Assembly: GCA_036514535.1 (NCBI GenBank)
Contig: DATBWZ010000016.1
Location: forward strand, 1-21,287
Length of the DNA stretch: 21,287 nucleotides
From: DATBWZ01 sp036514535
GTDB taxonomy: Bacteria; JAMCPX01; DATBWZ01
Direction of reading: 5' to 3'
How positions within the stretch are numbered: the stretch's first letter is position 1; each line of letters begins with the position of its first letter. The notes beneath the pieces were generated by a model, which was given only the letters and a program-made list of their open reading frames with translations, was not told the DNA's origin and made no database searches. Below are positions 7,354 through 14,724 of the stretch, piece after piece. A program made the position numbers and the translations under genes.

Positions 7354-8919
7354 TTAAATCATATCCCTGAAACTTATATTCTTAAGAACTCTTACAAGCG
7401 AAACCATTCTCTTTATAATTCCATGGCCATACAGAAGTCCCAGGGCATTTTTAAGAAGATTATATTTGTTGGGGCTATATTTATACCACCAGATATTTGG
7501 GAAAATGCTCTTATTTATGTGAACGTGCCGTGCTTCTACCAGCTCCAGCAATCCTGTTTTTCCGTGAGTTTTTCCAAAACCGCTGTTTTTAACCCCGCCC
7601 CATGGAGTTTGTGATATGCCGTGGGTAACAAGATGGTCGTTAACCGTAATAGTTCCATAATCCAAACTGGAAGCAATCCTCTGAGCCTTTCCTAAATCCT
7701 TTGTCCATATACCCGCGGTTAATCCGTATTCCGAATCATTAGCAAGGGAAATGGCTTCGGCTTCTGTTTTAAATGTCATGATTGGTAGAATAGGACCGAA
7801 AGATTCCTCCTTAACAATCCTGAATGTATGATCCACGCCGCTTAACACAGTTGGTTCGTAAAAATATCCATTGAGACTGCCTTTTCTTTTTCCCCCTGTA
7901 AGAATCTTTGCCCCCCTCTTTCTCGCATCATCAACATGGCTCTCCACTATTTCCAGTTGTCTCTGATTTGTCATACTTCCAACTTCAATGTTAAAATTAT
8001 CATCTACTCCCTGTCTGAGCTTTTTGGTCTTTTCAACAACAAGATTGATAAATTTATCTGCAATGGATTCTGCTACATATAATCTTTCAACGGAACAGCA
8101 AACCTGTCCGGAATTGAAGAAAGCGCCCCATACCGCAGATCTCGCAGCATTTTCCAGATCACTATCTTCAAAAACAATAACTGGATCCTTGCCGCCCAAT
8201 TCAAGAATAACCGGGGTTAGCGTTTCTGAAGCAGCAGCCATAATCTTCTTACCCGTTGCAACACTTCCGGTGAAGATGATCTTTTTTACTCCGGCGCGCA
8301 CAAGGGCGTCTCCGGTAGCCCCGTCTCCAGGCACAGTTCTATATACGCCTTTTGGTAATTCTGCTTCATTAAAGATTTCCTCTATCTTTAATCCAACCAA
8401 AAGTGTGTATTCAGAAGGTTTCATAATTACTGTATTTCCGCACATCAACGCCATTACAATCTGCCCCATTGGAATTGTAAACGGGAAGTTCCATGGAGAA
8501 ATAATTCCGATAACGCCTAGAGGATAATATTCAAGGTAGCTCTTCCGCATCATTAGACCCCATTTCCCGATATTGATGTTTTCCTTTTTCAAAAGCTTTT
8601 CTGTTTTCTTTGTGTAATATTGAATCAGATCAAGAGCAGTGAGAATCTCCGCAATAACGGCCTCAACCCTTGGTTTGCCAGTTTCTTTACATATAACGCC
8701 CACTATTTCATCAGATTTTTTAAGAATAATATCAGCGGCTCTTAAAATATATTTAGCTCTATCGCTAAAACTCCGCGTTCTCCAGGTAGAAAACGCCTGC
8801 CAGGACTCCCTCACTGCTGCCCGAACCCTTTCTGCGCTCAAGCATTCCACCTCAGCATTAACCTCCATTGTTGCAGGATTAATTGATTTAATTTTTTTGC
8901 CAGGAAAAATTTCATTCAT
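7354..8919 (-). CDS. NAD(P)-dependent aldehyde dehydrogenase family protein
   Basis: A 521-residue member of the ALDH superfamily, oxidising an aldehyde to its acid. Catalytic features are intact: PWNFP (N144), K167 in KPSE, FTGS (216-219), the general base E240 in ELGGK, and the nucleophile C274 in NSGQVCCS, with ESFGP further on. A C-terminal extension of about 50 residues (from NIWWYKYSPNKYNLLKNALG) goes beyond the usual end and is amphipathic or hydrophobic, possibly membrane-associating. Such tails occur in diapolycopene-dialdehyde-dehydrogenase-like bacterial ALDHs, so a long-chain or lipid-derived aldehyde is a reasonable but unproven substrate. GGGAGGGAG precedes the ATG. The gene has its own consensus promoter and appears monocistronic. 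Confidence 0.95.
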   Translation of the reverse strand: MNEIFPGKKIKSINPATMEVNAEVECLSAERVRAAVRESWQAFSTWRTRSFSDRAKYILRAADIILKKSDEIVGVICKETGKPRVEAVIAEILTALDLIQYYTKKTEKLLKKENINIGKWGLMMRKSYLEYYPLGVIGIISPWNFPFTIPMGQIVMALMCGNTVIMKPSEYTLLVGLKIEEIFNEAELPKGVYRTVPGDGATGDALVRAGVKKIIFTGSVATGKKIMAAASETLTPVILELGGKDPVIVFEDSDLENAARSAVWGAFFNSGQVCCSVERLYVAESIADKFINLVVEKTKKLRQGVDDNFNIEVGSMTNQRQLEIVESHVDDARKRGAKILTGGKRKGSLNGYFYEPTVLSGVDHTFRIVKEESFGPILPIMTFKTEAEAISLANDSEYGLTAGIWTKDLGKAQRIASSLDYGTITVNDHLVTHGISQTPWGGVKNSGFGKTHGKTGLLELVEARHVHINKSIFPNIWWYKYSPNKYNLLKNALGLLYGHGIIKRMVSLVRVLKNISFRDMI

Positions 8920-8963
8920 AGAAACTCCCTCCCAACCTCCGCCATTCGGAGATTTATTTTTAG

Positions 8964-8992
8964 ATTATATTTGGATAAAGATCAACTGTCAA
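8964..8992 (-). promoter_or_regulatory. Consensus sigma70 promoter of the aldehyde dehydrogenase gene
   Basis: On the minus strand, TTGACA (8992-8987), 17 bases and TATAAT (8969-8964): a perfect match to both hexamers at the optimal spacing. The predicted start near 8957 gives a leader of about 38 bases ending in a strong ribosome binding site. Confidence 0.88.
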
Positions 8993-9013
8993 ATTATTTA
9001 TGGTAACCGGAAT

Positions 9014-9046
9014 TTCTGGCCCCTTTGCCAGAATATCCCAATTGGG
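9014..9046. promoter_or_regulatory. Two adjacent palindromes upstream of the aldehyde dehydrogenase promoter
   Basis: TTCTGGC (9014-9020) and GCCAGAA (9027-9033) form a 7-bp inverted repeat around a 6-base centre. CCCAATTGGG (9037-9046) is a perfect 10-bp palindrome. They are centred about 66 and 85 bases upstream of the predicted transcription start. No T-run follows on either strand, so a protein-binding site is as likely as a terminator for the upstream diiron gene. Confidence 0.45.
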
Positions 9047-9097
9047 CTAATTGTTCTAAAACATTACCTCAGTATTTAATTATAACCCTTCTGCAAT

Positions 9098-9628
9098 CTA
9101 CTCGGGCAATTCAACTGAAAACTCCGGAACATCCATCCAGAAACCGCTTTTCAGCACGCTTTCCCTTTCTGCCAGAATTATTTTATAATGGGCATCTTCC
9201 ATCTCGGCAAGCTGGCTGTACATGGACTTTGCCTTTACATCATTCACAAGCCCCGCCTGTTTTCTGTAGAAATTCCTGGAGTTCTCCTCAAGCTTTAAGG
9301 CAACATTTAATGCTTCTGTATCGGAAGCCTTTGATTCACCGCCCTTAACAGCCACACTATCAAATTTTGGTAACAGCGACTGAATCACTGATTTTTTTAT
9401 CTCGGTTTGCTGCCACTCATTTTTCTCCTGCATCTGCCGGCGCTGGGAATCAAGAATGTGAAAATGCTGCAACTCATCACTCGCAAGAGTGATAAACATA
9501 TTCTTGCCTGAAAAATTACTGGTCTGTCTTGCAAATTTAAGATATGTGCTCAATCCGTTAAGTTCATTAGCAATAGCAGTTGCCAGAGCCTCAATCTCCT
9601 CGCTAATATTTTTTTTATTAACAGTCAT
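9098..9628 (-). CDS. Ferritin-like/rubrerythrin-type diiron protein
   Basis: A 176-residue four-helix protein. Both diiron half-sites are present: E22 with E52-x-x-H55 (SDELQHFHIL), and E114 with E144-x-x-H147 (EMEDAHYKIL). This is the duplicated E...ExxH pattern of the rubrerythrin group of the ferritin-like superfamily. There is no rubredoxin CxxC domain, so it is not a full rubrerythrin and would need an external electron donor if it reduces peroxide. Iron storage or oxidative-stress defence is the likely role, as in anaerobes and microaerophiles. AGGGAGGA stands 4-6 bases before the ATG. It lies behind its own promoter in the 60-base gap after the acyl-CoA dehydrogenase gene, though read-through from that operon is possible because I see no terminator. 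Confidence 0.87.
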   Translation of the reverse strand: MTVNKKNISEEIEALATAIANELNGLSTYLKFARQTSNFSGKNMFITLASDELQHFHILDSQRRQMQEKNEWQQTEIKKSVIQSLLPKFDSVAVKGGESKASDTEALNVALKLEENSRNFYRKQAGLVNDVKAKSMYSQLAEMEDAHYKIILAERESVLKSGFWMDVPEFSVELPE

Positions 9629-9645
9629 AAGTCCTCCCTATTTCC

Positions 9646-9675
9646 AATTTACAGAAATAAGCGGCCGGTTGTCAA
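9646..9675 (-). promoter_or_regulatory. Promoter of the diiron protein gene
   Basis: On the minus strand, TTGACA (9675-9670), 18 bases and TAAATT (9651-9646). The -35 is perfect and the -10 is fair. It sits between the acyl-CoA dehydrogenase stop and the strong ribosome binding site of the diiron gene. Confidence 0.55.
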
Positions 9676-9688
9676 GAAAATTGGCAGA

Positions 9689-10828
9689 TCAGAGGCCCAG
9701 TTCCCTGGCAATGATCTCCTCGTGGATTTCGCTGGTACCTTCACCTATTGTAAAGATCATGGAATCCCTGTAGTACCTTTGCAGCGGATATTCCATCATA
9801 AACCCATATCCACCGTGGATTTGAATTGCCTCCTTGGTTACCCACTGGCATACTTCTGAGGATTTAAGTTTTGCCATTGATGTCAATTTTTTGTCCTCAT
9901 TCCCGGAATCGGCCGCCCATGCTGCCCTATAAACGAGCGTCTTTGCCGCCTCTATTTCCGTCGCCATTCTTGATAATTTAAATCTTATCGCCTGGAAATT
10001 TCCTATAGGCTGACCGAAAGCTATCCTCTCTTTTGCATACTTCACGGATTTTTCAAGAGCGGCTTCTGCTATTCCTGCAGCAAAAGCCGAAATGGTTATC
10101 CTTCCAAGGTGAAGGGTTTTCATAAGGTTGATAAATCCAGATCCCTCTTCCCCGAGAATACTCTCCGCAGAAACTTCGCAATCTTCAAAAAATAATTCGG
10201 CAGTATCAGAAGCATGCCAGCCCAATTTTTTTAATCTCCTTGAAACTCTGAAGCCGGGCGTTTCCCTCTCAACTATAAAAACCGTTATCCCCTTGTATTT
10301 TTTTGAGTTATCAGTATAAGCAGCCACAAGCAAAAAGTCCGCAACTGCTCCATTGGTTATGAATGTTTTGCTTCCATTGATTATATATTTGCCGCCGGAC
10401 TTTTTTGCGAAAGTTTTTATCCCCTTCACGTCGCTCCCTGCATCTGGTTCTGTAAGACCAAAAGCTCCTATCTTTTCTCCCCTGATTCCGGGAACAAGAT
10501 ACTTTTTCTTTTGTTCCCCGGTCCCAAAAACTGCCACAGGCATAAGCGCAAGATTGGTGTGAGCCATCGCACTGGCGGCAATGCCCGAATTAACCCTGCC
10601 CATTTCTTCAACAAATATGCAAGCGTCCATAATTCCAGCCCCTGAACCGCCATACTTCTCAGGAAACTGGAGTCCAAGAAAACCAAGCTCGCCCATTCTC
10701 CGCATCAAAGGGAAGGAAAATTCATCCTTTTCATCAAGTTCTTCAGTGATGGGCTCAACCTCTTTCCGGGCAAACCTGTTGACTGTTGTCCGAAGCATTT
10801 TCTGTTCTTCGCTGAATTCAAAATTCAT
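9689..10828 (-). CDS. Acyl-CoA dehydrogenase
   Basis: A 379-residue FAD enzyme that introduces the 2,3-double bond into acyl-CoA and passes electrons to electron-transfer flavoprotein. Length and architecture match the short/medium-chain group. Conserved blocks are FGLTEPDAGSD (123-133), NGSKTFITNG (151-160), RIAFGQPIGNFQ near the dimer and FAD site, and IHGGYGFMMEYPLQRYYRD. The catalytic base is E363 in GEGTSEI. Chain length cannot be set from sequence alone. It starts 15 bases after the accD stop with AGGTG upstream, and is the last gene of the long right-hand run. Its neighbour makes malonyl-CoA, so the two could set a balance between acyl-CoA degradation and synthesis, but this link is inference. 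Confidence 0.95.
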   Translation of the reverse strand: MNFEFSEEQKMLRTTVNRFARKEVEPITEELDEKDEFSFPLMRRMGELGFLGLQFPEKYGGSGAGIMDACIFVEEMGRVNSGIAASAMAHTNLALMPVAVFGTGEQKKKYLVPGIRGEKIGAFGLTEPDAGSDVKGIKTFAKKSGGKYIINGSKTFITNGAVADFLLVAAYTDNSKKYKGITVFIVERETPGFRVSRRLKKLGWHASDTAELFFEDCEVSAESILGEEGSGFINLMKTLHLGRITISAFAAGIAEAALEKSVKYAKERIAFGQPIGNFQAIRFKLSRMATEIEAAKTLVYRAAWAADSGNEDKKLTSMAKLKSSEVCQWVTKEAIQIHGGYGFMMEYPLQRYYRDSMIFTIGEGTSEIHEEIIARELGL

Positions 10829-10843
10829 TACTGCACCTGTATC

Positions 10844-11647
10844 CTATGAATAAATAAAATGCAAAATCTGCGCAAGTGATTTTTTCAGGTTCTTTCTTTC
10901 CACAATCATATCTATCATTCCGTGTTGCAATGCAAACTCTGCCCGCTGAAAATCCGCCGGTAATTTTTGCTTTATTGTATCTTCAATAACCCTTTTGCCG
11001 GCAAAGCCAATTAACGCTTTAGGCTCAGATATAATAACATCTCCGAGGTATGCAAAACTTGCTGCTACTCCTCCGGTTGTGGGATCGCTGAGAACGGAAA
11101 TGTAAGGAACTTTTTTAGATTTCATTATCCTGAGCGCAGCGGTTGTCTTTGACATCTGCATAAGGGCAAAAATACCCTCCTGCATCCTGGCTCCCCCTGA
11201 AGAAGATATGATAATCACTGGCGTCAATTCTTCTGCACCCTTTTCAAAAAGTCTTGTTATTTTCTCTCCCACTGCCGAACCCATACTGCCGCCCATAAAG
11301 GAAAATTCAAAAATACCCATAAACACAGGCGTTGATTCTATCCTGCATCTGCCCGTAACAATCGCTTCGCCTGTTTTAGCGTTCCTTTCACTTTCTTCAA
11401 GCTTTTTTTGATAAGAGATCTTATCCTTGAAATTTAAAACATCTATTGATGTAATTTCTTTATCCATTTCAAAAAATGTTTCCGGATCCGCCAACAAATT
11501 TATCCATTCAGATGCTGATATGCGGAAATGGTAAGAGCACTTCGGACAGACATAAAGCTGTTTCTCAACTTCCTTGCGGTAGATTATCTCATTGCAGTTT
11601 AAGCATTTAACCCACAGAGAATCTGCTTTTAGATCGCCAGCTGCCAT
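10844..11647 (-). CDS. accD: Acetyl-CoA carboxylase carboxyltransferase subunit beta
   Basis: A 267-residue beta subunit of the carboxyltransferase that moves CO2 from biotin to acetyl-CoA, the first step of fatty-acid synthesis. The N-terminal zinc ribbon has C15xxC18 and C34xxC37. The crotonase-fold core shows GARMQEGIFALMQM and SDPTTGGVAASFAYLGD. The alpha subunit (accA) is not in the window. I chose ATG 11647, which gives MAAGDL; an in-frame TTG at 11653 would add two residues. AAGG lies about 9 bases before the ATG. Only two bases separate it from the stop of the metallo-hydrolase gene, so the two genes are translated close together. Confidence in identity is high. Confidence 0.95.
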   Translation of the reverse strand: MAAGDLKADSLWVKCLNCNEIIYRKEVEKQLYVCPKCSYHFRISASEWINLLADPETFFEMDKEITSIDVLNFKDKISYQKKLEESERNAKTGEAIVTGRCRIESTPVFMGIFEFSFMGGSMGSAVGEKITRLFEKGAEELTPVIIISSSGGARMQEGIFALMQMSKTTAALRIMKSKKVPYISVLSDPTTGGVAASFAYLGDVIISEPKALIGFAGKRVIEDTIKQKLPADFQRAEFALQHGMIDMIVERKNLKKSLAQILHFIYS

Positions 11648-11649
11648 TT

Positions 11650-12420
11650 TCAAAACCTTAAAATCATCTCCTGTTTAAGAATGCGAATGTTCTTTCTCCC
11701 TTCCTTTTTGAATTCACTGATTATTTTTTTAAGATAAAGCGGCTTCATGTGATAGACAAATATATCTAATTCGCTTTTTTTAAGTTTTCCAAGTTCCTTA
11801 ATAAGCATGGATGGTGTAAAATGCCTGCTGATTTCAGCAAATTTTTTCATGCTGTTTGGGTATGAGGTTTCAATAAAAATTGCCTTTAGATTTTTTGTTG
11901 AATTAGCCCTTTGCCACAGTTTATGAGTCGGACCGGTATCGCTGGAAAAAATAATAGAGCTCTGGCCATCCGATACAAGATAGCCCATTGTATCCACAGT
12001 ATGGCTTACACTAATTGGAATTATAGAAATATTGCCAACAAGATTCAGCCTCGTCCCTTCATTTATTGCAACCAGTTTATAAACTGGAGATTTCTTTGAA
12101 GGAATTATTGAAAAATCAGGCCATATAACATTGTTTAAAAGATGTCGTTTTATTATTTTGATATTGTTATTGTTTGTGACAAGTTTAACACTTCGTGAAT
12201 TGCGGCTAACAATATTATCAGCCAGAAAAAATATATCCTTAATATGGTCAAAATGTGAATGCGTTATAATTATAGTATCAATCTTCATCTGTTCTTTAAG
12301 AGATAAAACTGATGTAACCGCACCTGCATCCAGCAGGATATGATCATTTATAAGGAAACTGGTAGACTTGAAATTGGGTAGTTCTCCCCCATAGCAACCC
12401 AAGACTTTTACTCTAAGCAT
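11650..12420 (-). CDS. Metallo-beta-lactamase-fold protein, probable class II 3',5'-cyclic-nucleotide phosphodiesterase
   Basis: A 256-residue hydrolase. The metal motif is THSHFDH (H54, H56, D58, H59), with further likely ligands H140, D161 (FSSDTGPT), H200 and H224. The pattern of GELPNFKSTSFLIND near the start, HSHFDHIKDIFFLADN, SHTVDTMGYL, SSDTGP and IFIETSYPN resembles the class II (PDE1/CpdP-type) cAMP phosphodiesterases more than RNase Z or glyoxalase II. That assignment rests on remembered family features and is the part to test. Hydrolysis of cAMP fits an operon that also encodes an adenylate cyclase and three cNMP-binding proteins. A strong GGAGG precedes the ATG by a few bases, and the upstream Crp-like gene ends 12 bases before. 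Confidence 0.78.
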   Translation of the reverse strand: MLRVKVLGCYGGELPNFKSTSFLINDHILLDAGAVTSVLSLKEQMKIDTIIITHSHFDHIKDIFFLADNIVSRNSRSVKLVTNNNNIKIIKRHLLNNVIWPDFSIIPSKKSPVYKLVAINEGTRLNLVGNISIIPISVSHTVDTMGYLVSDGQSSIIFSSDTGPTHKLWQRANSTKNLKAIFIETSYPNSMKKFAEISRHFTPSMLIKELGKLKKSELDIFVYHMKPLYLKKIISEFKKEGRKNIRILKQEMILRF

Positions 12421-12432
12421 CTTTCCTCCGCA

Positions 12433-13065
12433 TTAATTTTTAATGCCCAATATCTCTTTATAGTTTAACAATCCGTTATAATCAGCAATATGTATGTTTT
12501 TATTCTGGAAGGAAATAATCTTTAGACTCTGTAATTTTTCCATAACTGCCTCAACCGAAGGAGCATTCATCCCTGCAAGTTTTGCTATTTCTCCAATACC
12601 CATGCCGATATCGCACTTGTTCTGTGCTACAACTGCCCCTTCGCCAAACGATGCAAGAAGTGAGACTATTCTCTGAAGCGGATCATTTATAAATATGCAT
12701 TCAATCAACGAATCCGCTGTCCTTAATCGCTGAATAAGTTTTTTGATAATCCTCAACCCTATTTCTCCGTTGGTCTTTATAAGTTCCTCAAATGTCTGTG
12801 GATCAAGAATCAACACCTTGCTATCCTCCATTGCCTCAGCAGATGCTGAACGCGGTTTCTTCTCAAGAACCGCCATCTCGCCAAGAAAATCTCCTGGACC
12901 AAGTATAGAGAGAGTTTTATCAGTACCATCTATAATTTTATAAATTCGAACCTTGCCTGATTGTATGATAAAGACATTGTTTCCCAAATCCCCGTCATTG
13001 AAGATTTTGGTGCCCTTATGGTACAATTTACCAAACTGCTCAAATAATTCATCTTTTCCATTCAT
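12433..13065 (-). CDS. Crp/Fnr-like cyclic-nucleotide-binding regulator with atypical HTH
   Basis: A 210-residue protein with an N-terminal cNMP-binding beta-roll (about 15-95), a dimer helix (98-120) and a C-terminal winged-helix region (about 125-195). The phosphate-binding cassette is intact: GDFLGEMAVLEKKPRSA with G62, E63, R72 and S73, consistent with cAMP binding. The HTH (IGEIAKLAGMNAPSVEAVMEKL, about 157-178) has the right shape. However, the recognition helix reads N-A-P-S-V-E-A where E. coli CRP has S-R-E-T-V-G-R, so the standard DNA-contacting R, E and R are missing. It may bind a different site or no DNA. The start ATG 13065 has no good ribosome binding site. The gene lies 33 bases after the HD-GYP gene. 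Confidence 0.87.
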   Translation of the reverse strand: MNGKDELFEQFGKLYHKGTKIFNDGDLGNNVFIIQSGKVRIYKIIDGTDKTLSILGPGDFLGEMAVLEKKPRSASAEAMEDSKVLILDPQTFEELIKTNGEIGLRIIKKLIQRLRTADSLIECIFINDPLQRIVSLLASFGEGAVVAQNKCDIGMGIGEIAKLAGMNAPSVEAVMEKLQSLKIISFQNKNIHIADYNGLLNYKEILGIKN

Positions 13066-13098
13066 GTTTTTAAAAGTTTATCATACCCTTTTTAAAAG

Positions 13099-14724
13099 TC
13101 AATCCGCCTCCGGTTTAATTTTGCCTTTTTTATAAGCAGAAATAAATGCGTCAATAACATCAGGATCAAACTGGATGCCGGAGAAGTGTTTTAATTCATC
13201 AAGCGCAGCCTGGACGTTAAGCCCCTTTCTGTACGGTCTGTTGGTTGTCATTGCGTCAAAGGTATCACAAACGGAAATAATCCTTGCAGACAATGGTATA
13301 TCGCCGTTTTTAGCCCCGGAAGGATACCCATTCCCATTATATTTTTCCTGATGATAAAGAATGCCCGGAATTACACCTTCTAATTTTTTAATATGTCTGA
13401 TTATCTCAGCACCTATCTCAGGATGTTTCTTCATGCTGGCAAACTCAACTTCATCCAACACCCCTGGTTTTCTTAAAATCCTGTCCTCCACTCCTATTTT
13501 CCCTATATCATGAAGAATTGCAGAAAGTCGGAGGTTATCCATTTCTTCATCGGTTAATCGCATTTCTATACCAGTAGCAACACAATAATTCAGCACCCGC
13601 CGCGTATGTCCCCCAGTGTACGGGTCCCGCTGCTCAATTGCCTCCGCAAGCGATTCCGATGTTTCCAAAAATGTTACTCTCAGATCTTCGTAAAGATTTG
13701 AATTCTCAATTGCTACTGCAACCTGATCCGCAAGATAACTAAGCAGTTCCTGATCTGTTTTCGTAAAACCGCCGCTCTCCTTATTGATTGCCTCAATAAC
13801 ACCTATCACCTTGCCTTTCAGTCTTATGGGAACGCAGACTATATTTCGCGTCACAAACTGAGAAACCTTATCGGCTTTGGAATAAAATCTTTTATCCGCA
13901 CCAACATTATTAACAATCACTGATTTGCTTTTTTCCGCCACCCATCCAGCGATTCCTTCTCCAAGTTTTAACCTTATTCTTTTGATCTCTGCCCCCCTCT
14001 CGCCATGAGTGACATCAAAATACAATTCTCGTGTATTTTCGTCCAAAAGAAGCAGAGATCCAGCTTCACAGTTTAACAATCTCGTAATTGATTCAATTGT
14101 TCTTCCGCGAATCTCACCCTGTTTAAGTGTTGAATTAATTACTTTCCCTATATTGCGGAGAAGATCCAGTTGAGTTACCCTTTGATTCGCTTCTTTCAGA
14201 AATCTTGCATGCTCAATCAAAACTCCAAGTTGTCCTGCCCCCGATTTCAAAAAATACATATCGCTGTCAGTAAACCCCTTCCGTCCTTTTTTATTGATCA
14301 CTTCAACTGTACCTATTATTCCATCAAGTCCGTACAAAGGAACGCACAGAACATCCCTCGTTTTGAATCTGATTGAATCTCCAATTTCCCTTAACCATCT
14401 TTTGTCATTCTTTGCATTTTTGGTAAGATATGGCTTACCGGTTTTCACAACATAACCTGCTATACCTGCGCCCACGGGCAATTTTTCTCCAATCAATTTC
14501 CTTCTCGCTTTTCCGCTCACAACATTAAAGACAATGTTTTTATTCGTTGAATCTAGAAGAAAGAGAGTTCCCGCTTCTACGTTCATATGCCGGATAATAA
14601 AATTAAGCATAATTTTTAACAGCCTGTCCGAATTTCCAAGTGACAGATATAGTAATCCCAATCTCCTGTAGAACTTTATTTCTTTTTTAAGATATCCTGT
14701 CTTTTCTTTTTGAAGGGAATTCAT
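13099..14724 (-). CDS. GAF-GAF-HD-GYP protein (putative c-di-GMP phosphodiesterase)
   Basis: A 541-residue soluble signalling protein. GAF domain 1 is at about 30-175 (AGTLFLLD, VGAGIAGYV, VLCVPL). GAF domain 2 is at about 200-345 (AGSLLLLDE, GEGIAGWVAE, IVCVPI). A short helical linker joins an HD-GYP domain (about 350-530). Metal-site features present are H373 (GGHTRRV), H405-D406 (LHDIGKIG) and D487 (CDTFDAM). The signature is YHQEKYNGNGYPSG (457-470), so HHE is HQE and the usual DG is NG. HD-GYP enzymes open c-di-GMP to pGpG or GMP, and some act on cGAMP. GAF domains may bind cAMP or another ligand. Its ATG directly abuts the stop of the upstream cNMP gene, with AAAGGA about 10 bases before. 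Confidence 0.92.
   Translation of the reverse strand: MNSLQKEKTGYLKKEIKFYRRLGLLYLSLGNSDRLLKIMLNFIIRHMNVEAGTLFLLDSTNKNIVFNVVSGKARRKLIGEKLPVGAGIAGYVVKTGKPYLTKNAKNDKRWLREIGDSIRFKTRDVLCVPLYGLDGIIGTVEVINKKGRKGFTDSDMYFLKSGAGQLGVLIEHARFLKEANQRVTQLDLLRNIGKVINSTLKQGEIRGRTIESITRLLNCEAGSLLLLDENTRELYFDVTHGERGAEIKRIRLKLGEGIAGWVAEKSKSVIVNNVGADKRFYSKADKVSQFVTRNIVCVPIRLKGKVIGVIEAINKESGGFTKTDQELLSYLADQVAVAIENSNLYEDLRVTFLETSESLAEAIEQRDPYTGGHTRRVLNYCVATGIEMRLTDEEMDNLRLSAILHDIGKIGVEDRILRKPGVLDEVEFASMKKHPEIGAEIIRHIKKLEGVIPGILYHQEKYNGNGYPSGAKNGDIPLSARIISVCDTFDAMTTNRPYRKGLNVQAALDELKHFSGIQFDPDVIDAFISAYKKGKIKPEAD

Noticed and set aside
7988..8527. Plus-strand open frame of 179 codons
   Set aside because: Antisense shadow of the aldehyde dehydrogenase core, where motifs are intact on the minus strand.
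8639..9348. Two overlapping plus-strand open frames across the aldehyde dehydrogenase/diiron gene gap
   Set aside because: Both mostly overlap minus-strand genes, and the intergenic part holds a perfect minus-strand promoter instead.
13070..13084. Four-codon ATG-ATA-AAC-TTT-TAA mini-frame just before the Crp-like gene
   Set aside because: The GGG upstream is too close to the ATG to serve as a ribosome binding site, and there is no sign of attenuation.
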